From: Steromphala cineraria
Lineage: Eukaryota > Mollusca > Gastropoda > Trochida > Trochidae
DNA: 64,000 nucleotides
Assembly: GCA_916613615.1 (NCBI GenBank)
Contig: OU744720.1
Span: 2,335,749 to 2,399,748, forward strand
Reading direction: 5' to 3'
The translations under genes were made by a program, and so were the position numbers. The stretch's first letter is position 1, and each line of letters starts with the position of its first letter. Below the pieces are notes generated by a model. That model was not told the origin of the DNA. It was given only the letters and a program-made list of their open reading frames with translations, and searched no databases. This document shows, piece by piece, positions 38,201 through 50,780 of this stretch.

Positions 38201-39904
38201 TATGTCATTTGGCTTGTGTCATTATAGCTAACAGACCATTTTTTAAACCTTTAGAGGTCTCGAAAGTTTTTGCTGTTAATGCTGTAATATGACCAGAAAA
38301 AACCAGTGTACATGTAGGTTGTAGGGGTTAAATCTAATCACATATAATAGATTTCATGTACAAATAAAATATTCAGAGAACAAAAATAGTAATTCATCAT
38401 AGAACTTCAAGACAAAAATGTAAATACTGTAGAGAATGTTGATAATAATGTTAAAGCCATAATTATAATATCATTAAGGCTGAGCATCAAAAACGTGGAT
38501 GCAGTAAAAGATCAACCTATGATCATATCTTCTAAATTGGTTAGATCTTAAAGTGGCCAATCTATAAGTGTTCCTTCTGCCATTTTAATTTTTGTGAAAG
38601 TGACATGAAACAAATATGAACAAATGAAACTGATACAAATTTTACAATATATTAAAAATAAACCTAATTTATTGACAAGTTAAATGTACATTTACAAATT
38701 ATTATTGCTAAAAGTAATCAACATCGCTTTGTAGCAAGGATTTTCTTGTAACAAGGATTTTCACATTCATAGCTTCACTTATCATTGTTGTTGTTTCTGA
38801 CCAAGTTAAAAAAAAGTAAAACAATATAATTACTACCAAAAGTAACCAGTTTCAACTTGATTGTGTTAAAATAATATACTTATAACATATATCTAATACT
38901 TGGTTGTTCCCTTGGATTTCGTCCACAAGAAATACCCCGAAATAAGTACAAGAATTTAAGACATGCCAATCTGTGCTGTATATACATGTAGTGTTATCAA
39001 ATGTGTGTTGGGTGCTGCTATCGATTAGATTCCATCTCGGATTTATGCTGCCCTTGTCCCTTAAATACATGTTGTTGTTTTTACCCTTTATCATTATCGT
39101 AAATGAGTCTATAAACATCGTCTTTGTTTGCAGCTAAAAATTGGTCATGTTATTCTAATTATTATTTAAAAAACATTGATTCAATGATTAGTCCGGTTTC
39201 ATCAAATTGATTACTGCACTCTAATTACATGCCAAACAGCCAATGACAGATTAACAAATATGCTATTAATATCAACAACCATCTTCCAATGTCACTTCAA
39301 AATCAGTAGTTCTAAAACATTTTTATGCACTTATTAACGTTATTTCCAGGGAAGTCTTAGAAATAATGACTTTATGAAGTTACAAATATTTTAATATAGC
39401 AATGTGTTGAATAGTAGTGATATCAGTATTATAGGTAGAAGTAATGAAGTATCTGCTTCCGAGTCGAGTGAAAAGATGATGAGAAAAAAGACATTAAATT
39501 AGTTATTTGAAAGCAGTTGCATGTTTATTACCGGTGACAGTTGCTCAGGGCAATGGGTCACATGAACATGTGTTCAAGTGCTTAAACAAGACAGGGAAAC
39601 AAAACTAACATTCTGTTGGAACATGGATAAACATTTATCATTTCCTTTCCCTATTTCTCAAATTCTTTTGAAGTCCTCTCTTACATTATACATTACATTC
39701 AAAGTAAACATGGCAGTTATCACGACTCTATTCAAATTGTCCAGGAAACAAAATTGTAATTTACGTTTCCTTGGAAAAGGACAAATAGATCAATGGCAGT
39801 TTGAAACAGTGAGCACAACATGTGATGATTATTCCATAAACACAGCTGAAATGAATCTTCATAAGTTATGGTACGCTTTGTTGATAAGGAAAACAAATAA
39901 TCGG

Positions 39905-40100
39905 CACCAGGAGTCTTGAGATATAAATGGTATTTGTCAAAAATAGACAGATATTCCATTTATTTTGTCATGAGGTAGAAAGTTCAATATTTCACTTATG
40001 TTTGCGCTAGCCTTTGCTCGATGTATACAAAATCATTTACTCGTTTGATATTTGGAATCATATGGAAGGTCGTTTAGTATCGTTTATTTATAGAATACAT
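39905..40100 (+). mobile_element. Hairpin MITE 3' part (left arm copy)
   Basis: It ends GGAAGGTCGTTTAGTATCG, the same terminus as the MITE copies at 24.1 and 42.3 kb, preceded by TATACAAAATCATTTACTCG. The right-arm counterpart is split by a pearl-like element at 46.11-46.37 kb. The first, TGACGTCA-bearing half of the family is not present here. Confidence 0.65.
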
Positions 40101-40439
40101 GTATGACAAGGATTGAACCCTCTGATTTTATTTCAACAAATTAAAATAACCAACACAAACCTCTTTATAAATATGTACATAACAACAAGATTTACAGACC
40201 TACATGGTCGCAGGTAGCTTCTTTCAAAAAAAAGGTTTTTAAGTTCTCATGAACAACATTTTCATCAGGTCTAAAAACGGCAAAAACTTAATTAATAATA
40301 TCCACATTAACATTCTAAATTATGAGATACAGATAGCAGTTCAATAATGTGTATATTTCTAATTTCATTCCTTTATCTGAGAAATTGATAATCAGATATT
40401 AAATCTCATCTTAAGCCTTATAAAATCAAAGAAGTAAAC

Positions 40440-40640
40440 AATGAAATCGGAAGAGAAGAGTTGGAGCTTTCAGTTGAGATGTTTAAATTGAAAGCTATTA
40501 ATTAAATGGAGTGGCGTGGAGATCAGGGATATGTTAATGAGGGATCTATTACAAAGGGCATTTGTGATGTGGTGTATTTGACGGCTGTTCAAGAGATCAA
40601 AATCCTGCTTTCACGCAATTTGTTGTGTGTATCAAGTCAT
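40440..40640 (+). repeat. Module P, left-arm copy 2
   Basis: Its first part is the perfect 35-bp palindrome anchor 40445-40479 (pairs with 45731-45765). It is a direct, diverged copy of 36.49-36.62 kb, about 3.96 kb downstream. Confidence 0.78.
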
Positions 40641-41249
40641 AATCCTAAATCCATAATCCATAATCTGTTCAAGTGGACAAATCGAACCTTCAAAGGAGAA
40701 TGTTGACAATTTAATAATTTGAACAGACTGGTTTAAGTATTGTCTTAATTGCATTACTCATTTACTATAATCTCATTATCCATGAAAATCCCAAATTTCA
40801 TGATAATAGATTATGAATCCTGAAAGTTCTGTGTTTAAACTAAAACTGATCATGCAAAGTTCTAAAAACTACTTTGTTTTAGTCTAGTTATATAAATGCC
40901 TCAGTAAGAAATAGTAAAGGGAAAGTAAATAATTTGTACTAAAGTTTGTGGAAGGGTTTCAGTGTAATATAATTTTTTTAAAACATGAGCTTACGGTAAA
41001 TGATAATCGTAAATCAAAAGATAGTGATAATTAAACTTTTTCTTCAAAGTGTCTAACAACGGTGCATTGGAAGATACATTTAATGTTCTGTAACTTCGTG
41101 ACAAATTCTCAGAATTTCGAATAAAAAATTATATCCCATCAAATAAAATGCATACAACCTCTTAGGTACAAAAGACGTCAGAATCATAAAAAAATTTGCC
41201 ATACTTTTTAAATGTTTCGTAAAATCCTCCTTTTAAATCTGTTAACAGC

Positions 41250-41440
41250 ATTGAACTTCTGGTTCTGAGGCACCTTCAAAAACATTCTGTTCTGGTTTCA
41301 GAGTTATCTGTTACAAAACCTATTTCTTTGTCAAATCTCAGGAGACTATGGACAAGTTACGTTTGACGCTATCTCCTCAGATTGTTTTAAAGTTGGATCA
41401 AGGTCCCATATGGTTATCCTGTACAGCTCTAGGTATCTTT
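41250..41440 (+). repeat. Module M, copy 3
   Basis: GAGTTATCTGTTACAAAACC, CTCAGGAGACTATGGACAAG and CTATCTCCTCAGATTGTTT align with 36.93-37.00 kb. Positions 41402-41428 pair perfectly with 44723-44749 in the right arm. Confidence 0.75.
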
Positions 41441-41740
41441 GTAGAATCACTTGCTGTCACTTGCATCAATTAGTAGAAACATAAATTCTCCAGAGCTCGT
41501 CATTGTGTTCTATTATTCACAGGGTATACCTGACAATAGAAAGAGTGCATCACAAGTAAGAGATTGACAAAAGTTATACTGAGGACTTTGTTGTCATTAT
41601 ATTATTTTATGTCGGCGCCAGCCTTCTATTTCCCTTTTGTTCCCTTCTCCGCTGTCTATATGTACGGAGTAGTACGTGCTACCAATATTTGGCTACACGC
41701 AAAATCAGGAGCGTTCCATGCCTGTGACGTGTGACACTTT

Positions 41741-42605
41741 CACATCACTTTCTAACCATGTCGGATGTTCCAACATTTTCCTAATGTTTTTATTATCATT
41801 GTCATAGCTAAGCACACTTTCTACATATTTTTTTATGCCCTTGCTAGTAAAATTATGTTATTATTTCGCAAATGTAACTTATCTCGTGCATAGCAAATTC
41901 TAGCTTAAGCACTAGCATAGCAGGAATGGCAATGTATGAATGATTATGATCATATAATTTAAGTATACCAAGTTAACTATTTCATTTATTACTCGCCCGT
42001 GTGAGATACCACAGTGTAATATTTATACGACAATATTAAACTAGTGTAATAACACAATGCAAGGATGACGTCATAGAAGTGTGTTGTTGTGACGTCACAG
42101 TGTAAGCGCGCCGTCACAATGGTTGCTGAGTCGCGAAAATGTTAGTTTAGGCAACTTATCGGCAATTATTTTTGATTTTTAGGGCAAGTAATAAACAGAA
42201 TACTAAACTCCCTTCCATTTAATACTATTTTTATTAAACTCGTGAATGATTTGGTATCAAACTCGCTTTCGCTCGTTTTATACAAAATCATTAACTCGTT
42301 TAATAAAAATAGTATTAAATGGAAGGTCGTTTAGTATCCTATATATATGTCTAACTGATCGCTAATGCGTGACGACACATCAATAGTAAATATACCGACT
42401 AAATTGTGATGTCAATATTTTATCATCTATACATTTATAGATTAACAAACATATGGAAAGCTTTAATACCTATAATTGTATTGTTTTTATACAAATATAT
42501 GTATCTTTATTATAAAATATAATTATGTAGAATTTGATGTCACTTTCTGACCATGTCAGATGTTCAGACATTTTCCTAATGTTGTAATCATCATGGTCAC
42601 AGGCA
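41741..42605 (+). repeat. Direct repeats flanking a hairpin MITE
   Basis: The ~70-bp block at 41741-41812 (CATGTCGGATGTTCC, CATTTTCCTAATGTT) recurs at 42535-42605 (CATGTCAGATGTTC, CATTTTCCTAATGTT). Between them lies the MITE 41983-42340. The right palindrome arm has about 1 kb less here, so the unit was inserted or duplicated in the left arm only. Confidence 0.75.
41983..42340 (+). mobile_element. Hairpin MITE with TGACGTCA sites, copy 3 (best preserved)
   Basis: It starts TTTATTACTCGCCCG, has TGACGTCA at about 42067 and GTGACGTCAC at about 42090, then GCCGTCACAATGG and GTAATAAACAGAATACTAAAC. The 3' part is a long inverted repeat with arms CCATTTAATACTATTTTTAT and ATAAAAATAGTATTAAATGG, closing GTTTAGTATCC. 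Matches are at 23.80 and 63.15 kb. It has no open frame of note and is unique to the left arm at this site. Confidence 0.82.
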
Positions 42606-43252
42606 GTAAACTGGCAATTGACTCTTCAGATGCGTTTCCCGTCTACAGACGATACCACGACCTGAACCATTAACATTTATCATGTGTTTTCATAATCATA
42701 ATACATTGGAAGTAATTATAGCATTAATGGAAAACAGAAAAGGGTTTTCTTAATTATCGATTGTCAATGTTTGGGTCTGAATCAATAAAACTTATGTTCG
42801 ATTTCTCATTTCAGCTTTTCAGAAAGCGGAAGTGTTCTCTGCTGAAAGACGGTTCTCATGGTTTATTTCAGATCAAAATATACATGACACATGAAAAATC
42901 ACATCAGCATGTCTTACAATTTCCTTATAGATCTATCCAGACAGTTGAATTTGATTAGCTGCATCTTGCAATGAAGGAATGTGTACCAGCAGATCTACAA
43001 CCAGACTTGATTAATGGAACCCTTTTAGTCAAAAGTGACTATTTAGACCTCTAATAACCTTTAAAGTCCCAAATTCTCCAAAAAACAAAATTCAAGGAAA
43101 ATGGTTTAATAACAAAAGATGGTCAGTGTCCACTGTTATGACCCCTAGAAATCTAGTGTTTGATTAACAGATGGAACTCAAAAGAATAAGAATATTATTT
43201 CAAAATTGTATGATTCCAGCCATTTTGTCAATAATTGACAATAACTGTTTCT

Positions 43253-43345
43253 GGGCCAATTCCTGCCCCTTCTTCAGGTGTATGTTATATGCTCATAAGA
43301 ATCCTTCAAGTTACCAATACCTGAAGAAGGGGCAAGAATTGGCCC
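43253..43345. repeat. Centre of the giant palindrome
   Basis: Positions 43253-43278 and 43320-43345 are inverted copies with one mismatch (core CCTGAAGAAGGGGCA and its complement), separated by 41 bp. Coordinate sums of the anchors converge here. The inverted word itself resembles the 3' region of retroelements whose sequence continues GAAACGTC and AATAAAGAAGTTG. Confidence 0.9.
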
Positions 43346-43362
43346 AGAAACGTCGTGAGAAA
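43313..43362 (+). ncRNA. Hammerhead-ribozyme-like motif, probably degraded
   Basis: The plus strand reads CTGAAGA (43321-43327), a candidate stem II GGGC-8 nt-GCCC (43330-43333 with 43342-43345), then GAAA (43347-43350) and CGTC (43351-43354). This is the hammerhead order CUGANGA, stem II, GAAA, stem III, UH, with ACGU as a minimal self-complementary stem III. Penelope-like elements are known to carry such minimal type I hammerheads. Here stem I is weak (CA with UG) and the base of stem II is mismatched, so activity is doubtful. The inverted partner keeps CTGAAGA and GAAAC but lacks the GTC triplet. Confidence 0.4.
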
Positions 43363-44719
43363 TCAATAAAGAAGTTGTTATCCATAACATTTGTCTTGTA
43401 TTAGGAAATTATTGTATTAAAGCAAGTGTTAGCAGTCTTAAACGAGCGAACCAAGTTTGTTTAATTAGCTGAATCACAATCATAACCTCAATTGAATAGA
43501 CTGCTAACAGATCGCGCAAATACTTTCCTCAGAGAGCAGCATTAAGTATTTATCAGCGAAAATGTTAAGAAAAAAAAAAGGAATTCTGGGCCGTGTTATT
43601 TCTCCATTTATATATTCCATATTTCAAAGTTTTATGAGGAAAAATGTTAACATGAATTTTGATCTTTGGAAGGTGTTTTCACAAAAACAGCCAAATATAT
43701 CAGATAATTGATTAGATGATACAGTATAAATTTTGAAAAAAAGAACTATGAAAAAAACTACCAAAACAATTCTGATTGGTTTTGATGTAACTTGTGTGGT
43801 GCAGATGTGCAATTAAGGAAGTACAATAATATGCTACATTTTTTTAACTTTGACCCAAAAACAGCTATATTTTGTTCAATTTCCGGATAATTACTTGAAA
43901 AGTATTTGATTTTAAAACTTCATATCGGAATGAATGTTTCCAATGTGGTATAGATGTGCCTTTATGGATTCAAATTCTAATGCACAAAAAAATTCAAATG
44001 TTTGCCCCAAATCTGTAAGACAGGACCTAGTTTGATTATACGACCCACCCGTCTGATCTACACATAAATCTTTTTTTTTACACTCTTCAACTTCTGTAGT
44101 CTATTTGAAAGAGCTTTGTACGGAACTAGGAGCATGATTTAATGCGGTAAGATCAACACTATCGGAAAGGGTTTCATTATTAAGTCTGGTTGTAGATCTG
44201 CTGATACACATTCCTTCATTGTAAGACGCAGCTAATCACTTAAAATCAAACTCAGCTGTTTAGATAGATCTTAGAGAAAATTGTAAGACATGATGATATG
44301 CAGATTATTTATCATGTATCAAGGGTATTTCGTTCTGTAATGAATCGATAGAACCGTCTTTCAGCAAAGAGTACTTCTGTTCTCTGATAAGCTTAAATAA
44401 GAAATCAAACACAAGTTTTATTGACTCAAAAATGTGTTATGCAGATATTTTAATAGACAATAGATATGAAAGATAACAATCTTTGTTTGCCATCAATGAT
44501 ATATATTATTCTAAGGTATTATGATAAACACATATAATAAAACATTTAAAATGGCGACAAGTATCACATTCGTAAATTTTTGACTTGTGATGCACTCTTG
44601 GTATTGGCAGTATTGTGTCAGGTATACCCTGATGTTTATAGAACACAATGATATGCTTTGAAGAAATTATCTTCGTATTGATGGTGATGATGCACAGCAA
44701 GTGATTCGACAAAAATACC

Positions 44720-44900
44720 TATAGCTGTACAGGATAACCATATGGGACCTTGATCAACCTTTTGAACTATCTGTGGAGATAGCGCAAAGGTTACTGGATC
44801 TTAGTCTCCTGAGATTTGACAACAAAATAGGTTTTGTAACAGATAACTCTGAAACAATAAAGAGAATGTTTTGAAGTGGCCTCAAGGCCAGAAGTTCAGT
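44720..44900 (-). repeat. Module M, copy 4 (inverted)
   Basis: It pairs with 41.25-41.43 kb (perfect 27-mer) and more weakly with 36.9 and 48.65 kb. Confidence 0.75.
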
Positions 44901-45589
44901 TAATAGGTAAATAAAAAAGATTTTCATGTGACATTTGTCCGTAACTTAAATACATTTTCAAACGTATGGCAACATGTTTTAATGATCTTTGGCACTTAAG
45001 AGGTTTTACACATTTGACTGGATGGGATATACGTTTTCTTCAAAATTCGTGGTATTTGTCACAAAATAACAGAACGTTACATTAATCTTCCAAAGCACCA
45101 CAGTTAGACAATCTGAAGAAGAAGTTTTAACATCAGTAACCTATAATCCTTTACCTTCAAATATTGTAAAGAAATGATAGATTTACAAACGGATATAACA
45201 CTGAAACCTTTCCACATTAAAAAGGCCAACTTTAGTACCCATTCCTAACTTTCCCCTATCTCTTACAATTGACCTTAAAACCATGTTTTCGTTTGAAAAT
45301 TTACAACCTGTAGTTATAAGAAAACTAATACAAAGTAGTTGATAGAACTTTGCATAATCAGTTTCAGTAGAAATACAGATTTTTCAGGATTCATTATCTA
45401 TTATAATAAAATTAGTGAATTTTATTGACGATGACATTATAGTAAATGAGTAATGCAATAAAAACAATACTAGGACCAGTCTATTCAAATTAACGTCAAC
45501 GTTCTCCTTTGAAGGTTTGATCTGTTCAGTTTAACAGATTATAATCTTAGGATTATGACTTGATACACAATACGAAGGCAACTACAAAT

Positions 45590-45770
45590 TGCAAGAAAGC
45601 AAGATTTTGAAAACCCTTGAACAGCCATCCAACACACCACATCACAAAAGCTTTGTGTAGCAGATCCCTCATCAGCATATTCCTGATCTCCACGCCAATT
45701 TAATTTAATTAACAGCTTTCAATTTTAATATCTCAACTGAAAGCTCCAACTCTTCTCTTCCGATTAAATA
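45590..45770 (-). repeat. Module P, right-arm copy 1 (inverted)
   Basis: It pairs with 40.44-40.64 kb and is a direct copy of 49.06-49.23 kb. The shared words AAGCAAGATTTTGAAA and AGCTTTCAATTTT show the relation. Confidence 0.78.
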
Positions 45771-46111
45771 TTTTACATCTTTATAACGCCTTAGATGAAA
45801 CCGAATATCTGATTGCCAATTGTCTCATCTTTTTTTTGCTAGAATTGAAAAAGATTAAATTAGAATTTGCAAATGATTACACTGGTATGTGTATGTCATA
45901 ATATAGAATTACAATGTGGATTTTACTTAATGCATTATTTAATGCAAAATGTACTTGCGACAATGTAGGTCTATTAATCTTGTTGTTAGATACACATATA
46001 ACAGGCTAATGTTGATTATGTTGTTGAAACAAAATCAGAGGGTTCAATCCTTGTCATACATACATGCTATGAATAGCCGATACTAAACGACCTTCGACTT
46101 GATACCAATTG

Positions 46112-46368
46112 TTATGCCCCCGAATCGGAGATTCCGGGGGTACCGGTATATTGTTTTTCACCTGTCCGTCTGTCCGTTTGTCCACAAAAACTTTAACCTT
46201 GGTCATAACTTTTGATTGGTCAGAGCTAGGTCTTTGATACTTGACATATGGATCCCTTGTGATGAGACCTTTCAGATGACACCATGACATTTGACCTTGT
46301 GACCTTGACCTTGACAAAGCGAGCAGGATGCATCCGGGGGCATTCGTGTTTCACAAACACATCTTGTT
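46112..46368 (+). mobile_element. Small pearl/HINE-like element, family C
   Basis: It starts ATGCCCCCGAATCGG with a self-complementary GATTCCGGGGG, then a CTGTCCGTCTGTCCG microsatellite. A short core with TGACCTTGTGACCTTGACC follows, and the 3' end has CCGGGGGCAT (inverted partner of the start), a hairpin GTGTTT-CAC-AAACAC (46346-46360) and CTTGTT. It splits the hairpin MITE terminus (46.08-46.11 and 46.37 onwards), and the left palindrome arm lacks it. TTGTTAT occurs at both junctions. It has no tandem array. From memory, very similar ends are common in mollusc genomes. Confidence 0.85.
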
Positions 46369-48599
46369 ATTAAGGTGTTTATCAATTTGTATAAAACGAG
46401 CAAAGGCGAGAGCAGCTATTGGTGAAAATATTTAACTTTTCTATCTCATGAGTAGATGGAACATCTGTCAATTCTTGGCACATATTATGTTAACCTCAAG
46501 ACTCTTATTGACGATCTTTTGTTTTGTTTTTCAAAATCTCTTGCCAGAACTAAAGAAGATTCATTTTAACTTTGTAATTATCACATGTTGCGGTCCCATT
46601 TCGGTTTTAAACTATTGATTTATTTGTCCTTTTCCACGGAAACGCACATTACAATTCTGTCCAGGACAAATTTGAATTGAGTCATGATAACTGCCATGTT
46701 TACTTTGAATTGGATAAATAATCTAAGACAGGACGTCAAAAGAATTTTAGAAAATAAGGAAAGGAAATGATGAATGCTCATCAATGTTGCAACAGAAAGT
46801 TAGTTTTGTTTCCCCGCCTTGTATAAGCACTTGTTTATGCCCTTTGCGACTGTCACCGGTAATAAACATGCAACTGCTTTCAAATTACAAATTTAACATA
46901 TTTCTTCTCATCCTGTTTTGCACTTGGCTGCAGCGGCTACTTCATCTACTTCTATCAATGATATAGCTATTGATACCACTCAAACAACATGTGATTTGAA
47001 GACACTAAGACACATTGCTTCATAATATTTAATCAAACTATGAAACTATGTTTTACTTCATAAAATTATTATGTCTAAGACTTCCCTGGAAATAACGTTA
47101 ATAAGTGCATAATAAAGTTTTAGAATTGCTAATATTGAAAGATGGTTGTTGATATTAATAGCCTATATTTGTTAATCTGTCACTGTTTGGCATGTCATTA
47201 GAGTGCAGTAATAAATTTGATGAAATCGGACTAATCATCAAATCAATGTTTTCTCATTATAACCAGAATAACATGACCAATTATTAGCTGCAAACAAATA
47301 CGATGTATATAGACTAATTTAGGATAATAGTAATAGGGCAAAACAACAACATGTAATTAAGGGACAAGGTCAGCATAAATCAGAGATTCAATCTAATCTA
47401 TATCAACGACCAACACACATTTGATATCACTACCTGTACATGCAGAACAAATAGGTATGTCTCCAATTCTTGTACTTAATATCTAACCAACAGCGAAGGG
47501 TAAACTAAGTCTCACTCATGTTCTAGAAAAAAATTTCTAGGAATAGCATCACAATATTTTAAATATCTCACACAAGATTTATCTTTTATCCTGTAATTAC
47601 TATACTTTAAAAAATATGATCATTAGTTGATTTTCGCTCATCCTTAATGGCATTAAAATTATGCCTTTTATAGTATAATAACTTTCGAAATTTTTCCTGT
47701 TCTTTACTGTGAAGTTCTGTGTTAATTATTAGTTTCTACTCGGAACATCTGATCTTGTCATGAAATATATCAAACTTCACCCCAAAAAACCTACACTGTT
47801 TTCATCGTTACATCATACCAAATTAACAGCAAGAAACTTTGGAGGTTTAACTAAAGGTTTATACAATGGTCTGTAGACTATAATGACAAAAGGCAAGTGC
47901 CATATCATTCACCTGTTCACCCTGAACATTCCGCCCACCTAGAGGCCTACCTTTTAGTCTCAAGCGTATTAACATCATTTTAAAGCCCTTCTTAGATTGG
48001 ACGTATCTGTCTGAGCCTTAGACAGGCAGAAATATGGAGACCTTCAGGTGACCTTAACCATCGTCAGGTAATAAAGAAACAATCTATCACATGACCTTCT
48101 ACTTTGTTGAAGGTTTGATTGCTGTCTTGAGAAAAGATTAACAAAACACTAAAAGACTCTAAAAGTCTTGTTTAGATATTTAAACCGACTTAGAACATTA
48201 CCATTTCAGTAAGAGCTGATATTAGGCCTCAGAACAGCAATGAGTTGTTCACATTTACTTTATGAGAGGTAATAAAATCATTGTGTTTCAGCACGTACAT
48301 CCACAAGGTGAAGTCAATGAAACTCAATGATCTTTATGCGAAATGGACCATTTTTTAAATTTTTGTTCTTATTTCAAAAACATTCATTATTTGATCGGAT
48401 AATTAGGTACCTTACTCTAACAAACCCACCAAAAGGTTACTTTTTACTTCAACCCTGGACTGAAACCTCTCGCATTGATCATTTCTGGCTTACATCCTCT
48501 GCCTGCCTAAACAGATATTGATTATTGAGTCAGGTGTCGATAGCCAAGGAGCACCCTGAAGTTATTTGAAGTAAATTATAAAGTACACAAATACACTTC

Positions 48600-48760
48600 A
48601 GCTTTTTGATAGAATCACTGAAAAACATGAGCCACCTTCTGAATGGTCTCTGTGGAGAAAACGTCAAACATAGTCCCCTGATATGTTATGAACAAATAGA
48701 TCTTGTCCGGGTACCTCTGCTTTATTCCTATGGACCACATTGCGTTTAAAAGTACAAATC
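48600..48760 (-). repeat. Module M, copy 5 (inverted)
   Basis: It includes the perfect 43-bp anchor 48621-48663 to 36976-37018 and is a direct, diverged copy of 44.72-44.90 kb. Confidence 0.8.
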
Positions 48761-49059
48761 AGTGTTTGTATTTGTACTTAAATTCTTTTAAACAGTTGTT
48801 AGAATTCAGTAGTTTTGGTTGAAATAGAAATTGAGCATTTCACAATATTCATTCTTTGTTTCTGTTACTGTATTGACAAAATATTTCGATAACATTAATT
48901 TTAACTTATGCAACGTAAATAAGTAATGTAATTGACATCACATTGTATCAAGTTTATAATATCAGAAAAAATAAATTCACTTGGGTTTGATAGATTAACA
49001 ATGATTAACGATCACACAAAACACATGAAGCCACAAGTGGTTTAAAAGCAAGATTTTGA

Positions 49060-49230
49060 AAGCTCTTGAACATCACTCAAACTTGCTTCATTAGAATAGC
49101 TCTTTGCCATTAAGGGCATAATCCTTTATCAGAAAATGATTGATCTACTCACTACTACATTTAATGAAAAGCTTTCAATTTTGCTTTCTCAAGAAACAGC
49201 TTCAACTGTCCATTTGTCTTCATCTTCTTA
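49060..49230 (-). repeat. Module P, right-arm copy 2 (inverted)
   Basis: It pairs with 36.49-36.62 kb. Compared with 45.59-45.77 kb it is in the same orientation, about 3.46 kb away. Confidence 0.75.
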
Positions 49231-50780
49231 GTTTATTTCTGTTTTAGAAGGCCAAAGATAAGACCGAAATTTCTTGTTATCAAAAAAGTCAAATAATTTT
49301 GCTGAAATATAAGATAGGAAAGTGTCCTTTATTAATTACAAATATTCATAACGAATGTTATATGTCACCTAGGTGATTATAGAAACAAATATCCGAGACT
49401 TCTTGACGATATATTTGATATAAGAAGGCATGAGGATGGAATGTTTTTTATAATTCTTCAATAGTAAATAGAATATGAAACAATAAAACTACCAATGGTC
49501 ATCATCAATGGTTCGGTCATAACATTAAGACGACATCAGCATTTTGATGTCACTGAATGACGTGGTCATCAACTTTGTGACGTCATAGTATTTCTAGATT
49601 TGCTTTGAAACGTTATCAAAGTCTCTTTATGTCATAAACTGATGATGCAATTGCATTATGATGATGAAATTATAGCCATTCTTTTTAAAGATAAATGTCA
49701 TGAAGATATGATTGCCGATGATCATGTTCTATCAATATATCAAAACTTTCTTTATTCTTATGTAACTATAGTGATCGAACGAAATGCATAACAGCATAAC
49801 ACCTCGTTAAACAAATGGTTGCATTGTATTACATTAAGTCTTTAGAACCAGTAATAAAAACGGTGAAATTTCCTTTCAATGATATGATAATATATGATAA
49901 AAAAAGATAATGGCCTTTTTGTAAGAGGATATTCTGTAGTCATTGACCATTAACAGCAAGTACAATTTGTAGGTTATATCTAGGATTGACTGAGGGCTAC
50001 GCATTTACTAAACTAAACAACACAAAGATATATACTTCCGTTGTAAACCTTTTGCAAAATGTAAGGGATATAGTTGAAGAAACGATTTTAAATTTTATTT
50101 ATCAAAAGAGGTAAATATGCATGTCGTTCCTGAAACACAATGTTTTTATCTAAGTTGGTTAAAGATAAAATATAGACTTTCTTTTTAATCAATCAACTTT
50201 TTAATCAGCAAGGTATCCATGCTATCATCTCACAACCTAGGTCCTTGGTTATCGTCTACTGGAGTTTGTAGCCTTCTTTTTTGAAATTTGTGACATGTAT
50301 TGCAATGATTTTTTCTCATCTATCTACCAAATGCACTTCTCAATCAGTTAAAATAAATGAGATGAAATAAACTATATTGCAATTAAAGGAAGTAATGTTT
50401 TGTTGTGTACTTATTCGTTTTACAAATGTTGATATGACAGCTTATCTTGCTGTTGTAGATTTCTGAAACTTTCAGTGACGACTATTTTTATAGCTTAACG
50501 TGGCCTAGTTGAAAAGGTTGATTGTCTGTCTCACCTCTATATGCAAAATTGAAAGAAATCAAATATGGTTGTTGTAATAAGTTGTTTATAACGTGATCAA
50601 CTACTTAGGAGAAATCAAATCAAACTATTGATCAACAAAGTTTTTTGAGGATTAAAATCGTATTTATTTTCTTAGATAACTGAGTCAGACGAGATATATA
50701 GATATATAGATCTATAAATTATGTCTAAAATGTTTTTATAACATTGAACTTGATAATCTCATAAATTTGAAATATCTTGA

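Larger units (their letters stand above)
26464..43278 (+). repeat. Left arm of giant imperfect palindrome
   Basis: This ~17-kb arm is colinear, in reverse complement, with 43320-59946. Anchor pairs (left/right) include 43253-43278/43320-43345, 41402-41428/44723-44749, 40445-40479/45731-45765 (perfect 35-mer), 36976-37018/48621-48663 (perfect 43-mer), 32324-32350/52410-52436, 30905-30952/54277-54324 (perfect 48-mer), 27348-27371/55234-55257 and 26464-26487/59923-59946. Weaker matches may extend it to about 24.58 kb. No gene is conserved between arms. Left-only insertions are annotated separately. Confidence 0.93.

Noticed and set aside
39578..39919. 113-codon plus-strand frame
   Set aside because: The inverted counterpart at about 46.5-46.8 kb aligns well at the DNA level but has stops in the same frame, so the frame is not conserved between the arms.
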